A DNA stretch of 64,000 nt from Actinopolymorpha alba DSM 45243 (lineage in GTDB: Bacteria > Actinomycetota > Actinomycetes > Propionibacteriales > Actinopolymorphaceae): positions 1 through 64,000 of the forward strand of contig NZ_KB892744.1 in assembly GCF_000373925.1 (NCBI RefSeq). Reading direction: 5' to 3'. The translations under genes and the position numbers were made by a program. Positions 54,916 through 64,000 of the stretch are shown here, piece by piece (the first letter of the stretch is position 1; each line of letters starts with the position of its first letter). A model generated the notes under the pieces. That model saw only the letters and a list, made by a program, of their open reading frames with translations, was not told where the DNA came from and searched no databases.

Positions 54916-55257
54916 TCAACCCCAAAAGATTGCCATCGGGTCGCGATCGACTTCCGCGAGCAGGTCCTCGACGCTCTGGCTCGCGGGCACCCGGTCGTAC
55001 TCGTGAAAGCGCAGGTGGCGATCGCGCCAATACAGCGACCACAACCCCGTGGACTTCGTGTAACGCAGCCGCGCGATCGGGAACCGAGTCCACTCAACAC
55101 CCACGTCCTCCCGCCACGGCGGACGGCACTCCACGATCGTCACGTGACGCTCGGCGACGTCCAACTCGACCCGAACCTGGTCACGCACCTGCGCGGGCAC
55201 ACGGTCTCGACACCACCGCTGAACCCGGGCAACGTCCGTCTCCGGCAAACCCAACAT
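54916..55257 (-). CDS. DUF3024 family protein
   Basis: Protein of 113 residues from the ATG at 55257. VRVELDVAERHVTIVECRPP WREDVGVEWTRFPIARLRYT and WSLYWRDRHLRFHEYDRVPA match the DUF3024 pattern: a short beta-rich protein in which a WxLYWxDRxxxWHxY strand is followed by an acidic C-terminal helix (LLAEVDRDPMAIFWG). Common in actinomycetes near mobile elements; role unknown. It is complete and has no obvious partner here. Confidence 0.82.
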   Translation of the reverse strand: MLGLPETDVARVQRWCRDRVPAQVRDQVRVELDVAERHVTIVECRPPWREDVGVEWTRFPIARLRYTKSTGLWSLYWRDRHLRFHEYDRVPASQSVEDLLAEVDRDPMAIFWG

Positions 55258-55402
55258 GCCACTAGTCTGCAGACCAGACGAGATCAACACAGACCCGCCG
55301 TGTTGCGACGTTGACTGGAATCTGCCCGAGAAACCGGGCCAAGACTCGCGAGAGAAGTCACATGCCGCTCGTTCTGTAGCGCGCCTCGCGCTTCGAGTCG
55401 GT

Positions 55403-55510
55403 GACGACGAGTCGATCCACGACACGATCCTCGACCTCTACAGCCGAGGCGAGGCAGCCGATGCGGTCACTGTGGCGGCCGAGCTGCAACGCCGAGGTGA
55501 GGTTGCCAGG
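55403..55510 (+). pseudogene. dnaB: DnaB N-terminal domain fragment with a small-ORF tail
   Basis: DDESIHDTILDLYSRGEAAD AVTVAAELQRRGEVAR matches the helicase primase-interaction domain (hxxIYxTIxDLYxRGEPADP xTVxxEL). It is followed in frame by VTCRECREAGRTARVIEGET SA (two-Cys motif, stop at 55591), whose end overlaps a second tiny GTG frame (LDLQPRTDTAEVRWEYQPH). Such coupled small frames are typical of integrative plasmids. Confidence 0.6.
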
Positions 55511-55701
55511 CCGCAGCGGAAGGTGACCTGCCGCGAATGCCGGGAAGCCGGACGCACCGCCCGAGTGATCGAGGGGGAGACCAGTGCTTGACCTCCAGCC
55601 ACGCACCGACACCGCCGAGGTGCGGTGGGAGTACCAGCCACACGCCGGACTTTCAGCTGCCCAACGTCACGGTGATCGACCGGACCGACCCGCGTGAGGT
55701 G

Positions 55702-55743
55702 TAGGGCGGGCGGGACTCGAACCCGCGACCCAGGGATTATGAG
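55702..55743 (-). tRNA. tRNA 3-prime half (CAT anticodon), probable attachment-site remnant
   Basis: On the minus strand: anticodon loop CTCATAA, variable region, a perfect T-arm (GCGGG-TTCGAGT-CCCGC) and the 3-prime acceptor strand CCGCCCT with discriminator A. The 5-prime half is missing: the bases before the loop cannot pair with the 3-prime anticodon stem, and no D-arm or AGGGCGG follows. A tRNA piece running from the anticodon loop to the 3-prime end is the usual att core left by tyrosine-integrase elements. Elongator Met type is most likely. Confidence 0.7.
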
Positions 55744-55911
55744 AGGGACGCCCGGTCGTGAGCGAGTGGTCTCACGCCTGCTGTCCCGACCATGCGCCTG
55801 TCAGAAGCGTCACGGATGCATCCGAACGACAGCATTTCATTGACAGAACCATAGACAGACCTGCCACTCCACGCTGGCGCCTTCGGTTGCTCGGCTGCCG
55901 AGCAGGTACAC

Positions 55912-56112
55912 CTACGAGCGATCGCACTTGTGCCCGGCCGCACGGACCTCTTGGTGCTGGAGGACCTGCGGACCATGCGGTTGATGACGCTGACAGTCGA
56001 TGAACATCACCGGATACACCTGTTCCAGTCGCCGATTCTGCCAGGTGGTCATGTCCTCGACGGCGGCGGCGGCGTTGTCCCGAAGGCTTGGTCCCGAAGG
56101 GGTGACCACCAC
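55912..56112 (-). pseudogene. IS256-family transposase fragment
   Basis: The minus strand reads VEDMTTWQNRRLEQVYPVMF IDC, matching the IS256/mutator block (EMxxWQNRPLDPVYPVVFID) that leads to the first catalytic Asp, and then loses similarity. It overlaps the end of the MFS gene region. Confidence 0.65.
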
Positions 56113-57311
56113 GACAGCGCCGCGGAGACCGCGACCGGGACGGCCATGAGCGCGCAGGCGGCGCGGGCCCCGGCCAGGTCAGCGAGCGCGCCGGCGGCCA
56201 GCGCTCCGAGTGGTGTGCCGCCCCAGGCGATCATGCGTGCCGTGGTGTTGACGCGGGCCTGCAGGTAGTCGGGGGTGGCTCGTTGCCGGGCGGTGATCCC
56301 GTTGAGGACGACGAGCGTGCTGGTCAGGCTCCACGCGAGCAGGGCTCCCGCGGCCCACCGCGCGTCCGGGGCGAAGGCGAGCAGGGCGACGGCCGGCGGG
56401 CTGGCGCTGAGGGCGCCGATGCTGACCCACCCGATGGGGAGATGGCGTACGAGGCGGGGGAGCACCACGGCCGCGAGCAGCGCACCCGCCGCGGCGGCGA
56501 CGAGTAGCAGGCCGACTCCGTCCTCGCGCACGCCGAGGTCACGGATGGCGAGCACGACGAGCAGGCCGGTGACGGCGCCGGCGGTGACGGAGTTGCCGAG
56601 CCCGAGCAGGGTCAACGATCGCACGACGGTGTTGTCGCGCACGAACGCGAGCCCTTCGCGGATGTCAGCGAGCAGCTGGGACCGCCTTCTGTCGCGGATC
56701 GGCCGGGTGGGACCGAACACGCGTCCGACAACGGCCAGTGCGCCACCGGCGATGACGTATGACGCCGCGTCGAGCGCGAGGGCCCCCGGCGCGTCCAGTG
56801 CCGCCACGGCGGCGCCTCCGAGGGCGGGCGCGGCCACCCCGACGAGGGTCGTGGTCGACCACACCGCGCTGTTGGCCGCGAGGAGCCGGTCCTTGCCCAC
56901 GAGCGTGGGCAGCGCGCCGAACGCGGCCGCGTCGAACCACACGAACGCGGTCGCGAGCAGCGCTGCGACGGTGAGCAGGTGGGTGACGGTGAGGCGCGCG
57001 GTGTGCTCGACGAGTGGCACCGAGATGAGCGCCGCCGCCGACGCGGCCTGGCAGCACAGCATCAGTGGCCGCCGCGGCAGCCGGTCGGCCATGGCGCCGG
57101 CGATCAGCCCGAAGAGCAGGTAGGGCAGGACCTGCAACGCAGCCACGGCGGAGGTGAGCAGTGCGGACCGGGACAGGTCGTAGACCAGCAAGGGCAGCGC
57201 GACCGCCGTGACCGCGGACCCCACGGTTGCGACGGTGCGTGCGATGAGGAACAGGAGGAAGTCCCGGTCCCCCCACACGGCCGGAGAGGTAGCTTCCTTC
57301 GGGGTCGTCAC
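56049..57311 (-). CDS. MFS transporter (siderophore-exporter-like, EntS type)
   Basis: Protein of 420 residues, about twelve membrane helices, start at 57311. DFLLFLIARTVATVGSAVTA opens the first helix. The inter-helix loop AGAMADRLPRRPLMLCCQ carries the MFS GxxxDRxxRR motif. The MFS_3/EntS group often exports siderophores or drugs. It lies three bases after the stop of the binding-protein gene, so it is the last gene of the metal-chelate operon and may export the matching chelator. Confidence 0.87.
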   Translation of the reverse strand: MTTPKEATSPAVWGDRDFLLFLIARTVATVGSAVTAVALPLLVYDLSRSALLTSAVAALQVLPYLLFGLIAGAMADRLPRRPLMLCCQAASAAALISVPLVEHTARLTVTHLLTVAALLATAFVWFDAAAFGALPTLVGKDRLLAANSAVWSTTTLVGVAAPALGGAAVAALDAPGALALDAASYVIAGGALAVVGRVFGPTRPIRDRRRSQLLADIREGLAFVRDNTVVRSLTLLGLGNSVTAGAVTGLLVVLAIRDLGVREDGVGLLLVAAAAGALLAAVVLPRLVRHLPIGWVSIGALSASPPAVALLAFAPDARWAAGALLAWSLTSTLVVLNGITARQRATPDYLQARVNTTARMIAWGGTPLGALAAGALADLAGARAACALMAVPVAVSAALSWWSPLRDQAFGTTPPPPSRT

Positions 57312-57314
57312 GGG

Positions 57315-58330
57315 TCAGCGCTCCGGGTGGAGCCCTGCGGCGATCGTGCGCACGCCCTCGATCGCCGCCAGGCTGCCCGGGGCCATCGTCGTGTTGCGCA
57401 CCCCGACGAGGCGGTTCTCACGCACGGCAGCGGTCCCGGGGAACGTGCGCCTCAGGAAGTCCGTCGTCTGGCGGGCATGGTCCGCGTTCTGTACGGCGAA
57501 AACGAAGGCGTCCGGGTTCCGCGACAGGATGACCTCGGGGTTCACCTCGGCGGCGTAGAAGTCGGAGAACCGCTCCTCGGTCGCCGCGAAGACGTTGCTG
57601 CCTCCCCCAAGGCGCAGCATGTCGGTCTCGATGGACGCGCCGATCGCATAGAGCTTGCCGCCCTCGAAGTAGACCTGGGCGGTACGTACAGGCGTGCGGT
57701 CGCCGACCCGGTTTGCCACGCTCTTGAGCTCCGCGCGAGCCTCGCGCTCGAGGGCCGCCGCTTGGCTCTTCCTGCCGAGGACGGCGCCGAGGATGCGCAG
57801 GTCGGCGAACGTGTCCTCGACGGTGCCTGAGGAGCGGCGCTTCAGGCAGCCCGCCGTGGCGACGTAGGGGGTGGCACCTGCCTTGACCAGTTCGTCCTTG
57901 CCGGCGAAGCCCTGTTCGGCGTTGAACTCGAACTCCGAACCGGAGTAGACGAAGTCCGGTGACGTCGCGATGAGTGCCTCCCGGGTGGGCGGGGTCTTGG
58001 CGCTGAGAGACGGGATGGCTCGGAGTTGCTCCGCGAGGTCGGGGACGGGCTCCGACACCGCCTCCTGGGCCTGGGCGACGATGCGCTCGCCGACCCCGAG
58101 GCGCAGGAGGATCTCCGTCTGGCCCGGATAGAGGCTCGCGATGCGTTGCGGTGGTGCCGCCACGGTGTATGTGCGGCCGCAGTTCCTGATGGTCATGGGG
58201 TATGTGCCGCCCGCAGCCGCGCTCGTCGAGGCGGGCGCCGACGATGTGGCAGGGGCTTGCTGCGTCACGGTGCCGCAGGCGGCGACGAGCGGAAGCAGAG
58301 CTGCGGCGGCAGCTCGGCGGACGTTGGGGC

Positions 58331-58334
<4 letters not shown>
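57315..58334 (-). CDS. FecB/TroA-like metal-chelate-binding lipoprotein
   Basis: Protein of 339 residues. Lipoprotein signal RRAAAAALLPLVAACGT. The two-lobed helical-backbone binding fold has ASLYPGQTEILLRLGVGERI, ALIATSPDFVYSGSEFEF and VNPEVILSRNPDAFVFAV. These are hallmarks of siderophore or cobalamin-binding proteins. Its start overlaps the ATPase stop by four bases. Confidence 0.88.
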
Positions 58335-59112
<778 letters not shown>

Positions 59113-59116
<4 letters not shown>

Positions 59117-60189
59117 CGTCGCCTCCGGTGGCCACGCAGGAGCCAGAGAAAGAAGGGCGCTCCGAGCGCCGAGGTCACAATGCCGATCGGCAGCTCCTGA
59201 GGTGCTGCGGCGGTCCGCGCGATCATGTCGACGACGACGAGGAACACCGCACCGCCCAGCACCGTCGCCGGGACCAACCGCCGGTGGTCGGCGCCAACGA
59301 CGAGCCGGCAGACGTGGGGGACGACCATCCCCACGAACCCGATGCCGCCGCTCACCGCCACGACCGCCCCCGTGAGCAGCGACGTGGCCACCAGCGCCTC
59401 GATGCGGAACCGCGACACGTCGACCCCGAGCGACGTGGCGGACTCGTCCCCGGTCATCACCGCGTTGAGGTGGTCGACCCGAAGCGCCGCGTGCGTAAGC
59501 GCCGCGAGGAGCACGACGAGCGGGATGGCGAGCATCGCCCACGTCGCCGACGACACGCTGCCCAGCAGGAAGAACACGAGTCCGGGGAGCTTGCCGTGGT
59601 CTGCCGTGACCGTGATCCAGCTCGTCGCCGCGCTGAACAGATAGGAGAGGGCCACCCCCACGAGCACGAGCCGCAGGGGAGCGACCTGGCCCGCGCGTTG
59701 GGCGAGGACGAAGACCAGCGCGGCGGCTGCCGCTGCTCCACCGAACGCCGACCCCGACACCAGCAGGCTGGGCACGGTCGCGCCTGCGACGAGCGCCCCG
59801 ACCGCGCCCATGGACGCGCCCGATGAAGCCCCCAGGACGTACGGGTCGGCGAGAGGGTTGCGGATCACCGCTTGGAGCACCATGCCGGCGAGGGCGAGCG
59901 AGGCCCCGACGAGCGCGGCGAGCAGTGTCCGCGGCATACGGAAGGCCCACACGATCTGGTCCTGCGCCGCCGTCCAGTCGGCCACGTGCTCACCCGGCAG
60001 CAGGTGCGCCCACAAGATGCGGGCCGTCGTCCCGACCGGCACGCCGACCGGCCCGACGGCGGAGCTGACGAGCAGCACGACCGGCAGCGCCACGCCCAGG
60101 CCGGCCACGAGCAGGCGCCCACGGGAGGGACGCTCAGTCGTCGAGTCCGGGCGAGAGGCGTCGGACAGCTCGGAGGATGTCGCGGTCAT
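59113..60189 (-). CDS. FecCD-type metal-chelate ABC permease
   Basis: Protein of 358 residues with about ten membrane helices. RMPRTLLAALVGASLALAGM VLQAVIRNPLADPYVLGASS GA and GIGFVGMVVPHVCRLVVGAD HRRLVP are the two best-known FecCD blocks. A single subunit presumably forms a homodimer. First gene of the operon. TATCAT lies eight bases before the ATG, so the mRNA may be leaderless; a Fur-family box overlaps that -10. Confidence 0.93.
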
Positions 60190-60196
60190 GAAACGG

Positions 60197-60209
60197 AATG
60201 ATAATCATT
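60197..60209. promoter_or_regulatory. Fur-family metal box over the operon promoter
   Basis: AATGATAATCATT matches the core of the Fur/Zur consensus (GATAATGATAATCATTATC). It overlaps the TATCAT -10 of the permease gene. Fur versus Zur cannot be decided from the site. Metal-dependent repression of the whole operon is expected. Confidence 0.75.
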
Positions 60210-60210
60210 T

Positions 60211-61060
60211 CTATCTAGATGGTGCGACCGGGCCCGTCCAACCTCGGAAGCGCCGGCGCACTCGTTCCCGTCACGGCGCAGCATCGGCGGCACCCCTTCC
60301 CTGGGTATGAGCAAAGCTGATCTCCCGGCACCCGCGGACGGCGCACGGGGGAAGGGCGGGGTATTCGATCAGGTGCGGGTCGCGTACCGGCAACGCTGGG
60401 TGGATTGCTGGCGTCGGGGGACGCAGTCCTCGACGACATCGCTTTGTATGCGGGGATTCCCGAGCCGTTTCCGTCGTTCATCCGAGGGTCGGCGGATCCA
60501 ACATCCCTGAACCCGCCCAATTTCATCGGCCTGCATACGGGCTCGGTGTGCGGCACGTGTTCTCACCGAGCACGCACGCTACTTATCCCAGGGTCCGCCC
60601 CCGCGCATCAGGCGTTACGGCTTGATTCCGATCGGTTGGCCGTTCTGGTGGGCTACGGCGAAAACCCTCTGGTGGAGGCGTTTGGACCAACTGCCATGCC
60701 CTGATTGGGCAGCTCGCGTCCGGCACCGAATGGCTGGACGAACTCCATGTAGCCAAGCTCGCCGATGTGCTCCGGCTGCCGCGGGTCGGCGATCCTCGCA
60801 GGCTTCTGGTGCGACCACTCTTCATCGCGCGGCGTTGAGCGGTGAGTCTCAGCGCTTGATGTGGCGGGATTCGTTCATGGTTTCTCGAGTGGGCGGGCGA
60901 CGAGGAGATTGGCGTCGGCGAGCGTGGTACGCATTCCGGCGGCTGCGAGTTCGCGGGCGAGGTCGGTTTCGCTGACGGCCTACACCGGGTCGGTACCCAC
61001 CACCCGCGCTTCAGGCAAGAGCCGAGCCGTGTTCAACCGGCGGGTCAAGAACAAGCTGCC
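60211..61060. other. decayed region
   Basis: About 850 bases without an intact gene. Protein-like scraps include, on the minus strand at 60875-60985, VSETDLARELAAAGMRTTLA DANLLVARPLEKP with a stop, the tail of an unidentified protein. A plus-strand frame at about 60405-60700 is open but unrecognised. Confidence 0.35.
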
Positions 61061-61255
61061 TCGATCGGCTACCAGTGGGCCTTCTGCGCCCTCACCGCAT
61101 CCCCAGAAGCCCTGGCCCACTATCGTCGCCGCCGCGACCGAGGCGACCGGCATGCAGCTGCCCAACGCAACCTGTTCAACCGGATGCATGGCATGCTCCA
61201 CCACTGCCTGGCCACCGGCCAGCTCTATGACGAACACCGCGCCTTCGCCAGCTAA
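61061..61255 (+). pseudogene. IS110-family transposase, C-terminal fragment
   Basis: SIGYQWAFCALTASPEALAH YRRRRDRGDRHAAAQRNLFN RMHGMLHHCLATGQLYDEHR AFAS and stop. The block AxxxSPGAxAHYxRRRxxGD xHxAALRNLxNRxxGxLHHCL is the conserved end of IS110 transposases. The DEDD N-terminal half is missing. Confidence 0.75.
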
Positions 61256-61349
61256 GTCACGAACAAGCTCGCCAGGAGTTCACGGAGCTGCGGATGAATT
61301 CGAGGTCCCGCAGGTATCCGCTGCCGTGCTTCCAGGGTTCGGGCTGTTC

Positions 61350-62057
61350 CTACTGTGCCTTCCACCCAGGTCGGTCTTCGGCCGCCCACGTACGCATCGT
61401 CTCGTATGCGGCCTGGACCCTGGCGGGCACCGTGGTGAGTAACTCATCCCATTGGGACGGTGTGCAGCCGTAGGCCCAACGGACAGAGGCGAGCCGCTGT
61501 GAGACTGGCGTCGATGCCGGCCAACCCATCAGGGTGAGATTTTCCGGCGCGGCAAGCGGGACGAGGGTGTACGCGAGGTAGGCAAAGTCCCACATGCGCG
61601 GCCCCGGTGCGGCGGTGTCCCAGTCGACGAGGGCCACCGCTGTGTGACCCAGGCTGATCAGGTTCCACGGCGCGGCGTCGTTGTGACAGATGACCTCCGG
61701 TCGCCCGGTGGCGACGGGTGGCAGCTGCCACTCTGGGACGGTTGGAGTCCACCCGGCAACAGCATCGTGGTAGACCCGCAGAAGGACCGCTGAGCTCACC
61801 AGCAGCTCCGGATGGAACAGCGTCGGACGCGGCGGCCAAGGAGTTTCTCCAGGCACCAGCGACAAGACTTCTCGCCCTTGCTCGTCGATTCCGAGGAACC
61901 GGGGCGCTCCTCTGAACCCGACGGACTCCAGGTGCTGGAGGAGTTCATGCACCGCAGACGACCACGCGCCGACTGGACGCCGGATCGTAGTGCCAATCCG
62001 CACGATCGGGTTGATCCCACCGCGCAGGGACTCCTCGCCCTCCTCGATGCCAGCCAC
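61350..62057 (-). CDS. aminoglycoside-phosphotransferase-family kinase
   Basis: Protein of 235 residues with a GTG start at 62057. The catalytic loop VICHNDAAPWNLI (HNDxxxxN) and ALVDWDTAAPGPRMWDFAYL (Mg-binding Asp) are intact. The N-lobe is short, with no obvious Lys strand except the VRIGTTIRRP region, so the total length is at the small end of the family. It may act on a small alcohol or antibiotic. No resistance phenotype can be claimed. It stands alone. Confidence 0.82.
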   Translation of the reverse strand: MAGIEEGEESLRGGINPIVRIGTTIRRPVGAWSSAVHELLQHLESVGFRGAPRFLGIDEQGREVLSLVPGETPWPPRPTLFHPELLVSSAVLLRVYHDAVAGWTPTVPEWQLPPVATGRPEVICHNDAAPWNLISLGHTAVALVDWDTAAPGPRMWDFAYLAYTLVPLAAPENLTLMGWPASTPVSQRLASVRWAYGCTPSQWDELLTTVPARVQAAYETMRTWAAEDRPGWKAQ

Positions 62058-62370
62058 GTTCCGATGGTCGCACGGTCACGTCCTCGACGACGAAACGGCC
62101 TCCTACGAGACCAAGCCTGACAGGGCCCCGACCACCAGTTGGTTGTCTTCCTTGACGCATAGCCCCTGTGGGAGGTCTCCGAGAGTGGAGGCAGCGCCTT
62201 TCTCGCCGGTCGGCCACCGCGAGCGGTGTACCCGGAACCTGCACAGGACCCGGGTGCGGTCGAGCTGTCCGACCGACGGGAGTGGAGCCCTGGGGCTGGA
62301 GGTCTACGGGACGGACCGCCATCGGCGCTGAGCAGAATGGTGTGGCGGTACGTGGCCCAAGGGTGACAAG

Positions 62371-62868
62371 GTGACGCGTATGTCCGAAGTCGTGCTACCG
62401 CTGACGGTTAGAGATCTGACTGCCGAGGACCTGCATCTGGGCTTCTCCGGGTGGTCAGAGACATATCTTGAGGGCACATTCACGGCTCTCGACCGGGCGG
62501 AGCGCGGCGAGGTCGACTTCCTCGCAGTCTGTCCGCCGTCTGGCATTCCGGTGGCGACCGGCGGGGTCGACTACGCCAAGCCCTCGGGTATCGCACTCCT
62601 GTGGCAGCTTTCCGTTGATTCGCCGCTGCGTGGCTGTGGCATTGGCACGGTCCTCATCCAAGCCTTGGAGCAGCGGATCCGCGGACGCGGCCTCACCTTG
62701 GCCGAGCTGGGCTTCGACGAGAAGAAGTCACGGCCACGCACACTCTATGAACGCCTCGGCTACGTCGTCACCGGCCGCGAACCTGGAGCCTGGGACGAGG
62801 AAGCGCCGGACGGCACGGTCGCTCGCTACGAAACGATGATCACGGTCATGCACAAGGAACTTGCCTAG
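62371..62868 (+). CDS. GNAT-family N-acetyltransferase
   Basis: Protein of 165 residues, GTG at 62371 (ATG at 62380 possible). LLWQLSVDSPLRGCGIGTVL IQALEQRIRGRGLTLAELGF contains the acetyl-CoA motif A (RGCGIGTxL). SRPRTLYERLGYVVTGREPG AWDEE is motif B. A typical cytosolic acetyltransferase of unknown acceptor. Confidence 0.88.
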   Translation: MTRMSEVVLPLTVRDLTAEDLHLGFSGWSETYLEGTFTALDRAERGEVDFLAVCPPSGIPVATGGVDYAKPSGIALLWQLSVDSPLRGCGIGTVLIQALEQRIRGRGLTLAELGFDEKKSRPRTLYERLGYVVTGREPGAWDEEAPDGTVARYETMITVMHKELA

Positions 62869-63335
62869 TCTTCCTGCCAGGAGCCGGACGAGTCTGCTAA
62901 CGCGGTTCCTAACAGGACGCTGGACGGCCATGGACGGTGGCCGACGCTACTGGCCCATCGAACCCATCCGTCCTGCGTGAGCTGGACGGCCCTGGACGAG
63001 GCTGGTCGATCCCAATCGGCCTACGGATCAGCTGGTCCGGTCCATTTCCCGTCGGTTCGTGCCGCGTGTGCCAGCTCTACGTTGCTGATTCCGGCTCTCC
63101 AGGGTCAAGGCGCCGCTGACGCGGCGCACCGCCCGGCTACCGCCCTTGCGGGCGGGCTGGGGCGCCGTCCTCGGGCTCGCCGTGCGGAAGCCGGTGGTGA
63201 CTCGCTCAAACGAGAACCTCGGGCTCTGCCCCGAACCCCGGTCCTCTCTCGGGGAAGGAGCGCCGGACTCCTCTCCCATCGGACGACCACCACGGGCGGG
63301 TTCGGGCAAGCTGTCCGATCGACGGGAGAGGAGCC
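62869..63335. other. convergent gap containing the second GC-rich repeat
   Basis: About 470 bases between the acetyltransferase and the YcaQ-like gene. Bases 63142-63176 are the second copy of the repeat at 1033-1068. Tandem traces of CTGGACGGCC(A/C)TGGACG occur at about 62920-63000. No gene seen. Confidence 0.5.
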
Positions 63336-64000
63336 TCAGATTGGGTTGCTATGCATGGGTTGGAGCTGGAAGCGCTCAAAGCGGGTGAGCTCGTTTTCGA
63401 TCGGTACCTTGTGGCGACTGGCCGTGCCTTTGCCTACCCAGGTCCATTGCTGCATGAATAGCGCGGCCTCTTCGCGGTCGACTTTCAGGTCGATGACGGC
63501 GACGATCTCGTCACCTACGAGGACGGGCAGCGCGAAGTATCCGAGAACGCGTTTTTCCTGGGGTACGTAGGCCTCGAACCGGGTGGTTGTAGTCGAAGAA
63601 CAGCGCGAGTCGCTTGCGTTGAATGATCAGGGGATCGAACGGAGACAGGATGTGGACTGGCCGATCATCTGGCGAGGAGATGGTGTCAAGGGTATGCGGC
63701 GTTGTCCAGTGCTCGACCTTGCCGGTGCCTTCGATCGTTACGGGTACGAGCTCCCTTCTTTGCACTCGTGCCTCGATCAGTGCTCGGATCGCAGGCTTTG
63801 ACTTGGCCGAGAGGTGACAGGTGGAGTCGAGGCTTACCAAGCCTTGGGAGCGCAGGGCGCGATCGAGCCGGTAGGTGAGGACCTGCCTGTCCGTCGCGGG
63901 TCGGGGTGGCTTGTCCCATCCGAAATGGCGATCTATGAGCTCATACGTCTTGACCATTCCAGCGCGTTCGCTAATCGTGACGAGGCCCCAGTGGAATGCC
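63336..64000 (-). pseudogene. YcaQ-like winged-helix DNA glycosylase, C-terminal part, frameshifted, runs off the window
   Basis: From the window end: AFHWGLVTISERAGMVKTYE LIDRHFGW, then IRALIEARVQRRELVPVTIE and VHILSPFDPLIIQRKRLALF FDYNH. One extra base in the C/G run at 63579-63583 breaks the frame. In the next frame FEAYVPQEKRVLGYFALPVL VGDEIVAVIDLKVDREE continues to the stop at 63336. This matches the C-terminal half of the YcaQ/AlkX family (DNA crosslink repair glycosylases). The 5-prime part lies beyond base 64000. The frameshift may be real or a sequencing error in the homopolymer. Confidence 0.7.

Overview
The window is high-GC DNA that reads like an actinomycete chromosome. Signs are the strong third-position G/C bias, GTG starts, twin-arginine lipoprotein signals, GntR/LacI/TetR/MarR regulators, a DUF3024 protein, and IS fragments of types common in actinomycetes. 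I cannot name the genus. About forty intact genes sit among an unusually dense set of gene and transposon fragments. There are pieces of IS701-, IS3-, IS481-, IS30-, IS256- and IS110-type transposases, a group II intron, a tyrosine integrase, a split DnaB helicase and the 3-prime half of a tRNA. Several fragments abut with no spacer, so this looks like an accessory region shaped by repeated insertion and deletion.

Layout. 1-3.6 kb: IS701 scrap, hypothetical gene, TetR regulator, methyltransferase, and a divergent Asp/Glu racemase. 4-10.7 kb: AbrB-type membrane protein, a GAF-containing sensor kinase, a flavin-binding protein overlapping a GH13 glucosidase, and two response regulators. 10.8-12.2 kb: an IS3 chimera. 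12.2-14 kb: a secreted GH79-like enzyme. 14-20 kb: a fossil bed with an integrase piece, a kinase-like piece, an intact purC of lower GC, a frameshifted sulfotransferase, an intron reverse transcriptase cut at its active site, an alpha/beta hydrolase with twin operators, and a MarR/binding-protein chimera. 20-30.4 kb: a redox and stress block with a flavin monooxygenase, an NmrA protein, a MarR regulator divergent from a coupled LLM oxidoreductase-reductase-acetyltransferase operon, then a STAS-fused glutaminase, DUF2252, a broken MerR gene and a GOLPH3-like protein.

31-45.5 kb is a polysaccharide and amino-sugar block: a 1242-residue modular GH10 xylanase, a broken glycosidase lipoprotein, an esterase plus ABC sugar importer, a GntR regulator, then SIS-domain, ceramidase-like and BadF-type kinase genes separated by gene fossils. 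One palindrome type (TGGAC..GTCCA) stands upstream of the xylanase, in the importer/gntR gap and before the SIS operon, so the block may form one GntR regulon. 46-48 kb: a TetR regulator divergent from a small gene and a VOC gene, with a perfect 20-bp palindrome between them. 49-53.7 kb: a second ABC sugar importer with its own LacI regulator and operator.

54-56.1 kb is a relic of an integrative element (DnaB pieces in swapped order, IS30, DUF3024, tRNA 3-prime half, IS256). 56-60.2 kb is a four-gene metal-chelate uptake/efflux operon under a Fur-family box. The window closes with an IS110 scrap, a phosphotransferase, an acetyltransferase and a frameshifted YcaQ-like gene that runs off the end. 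All functional calls come from reading motifs by eye; no search was run.
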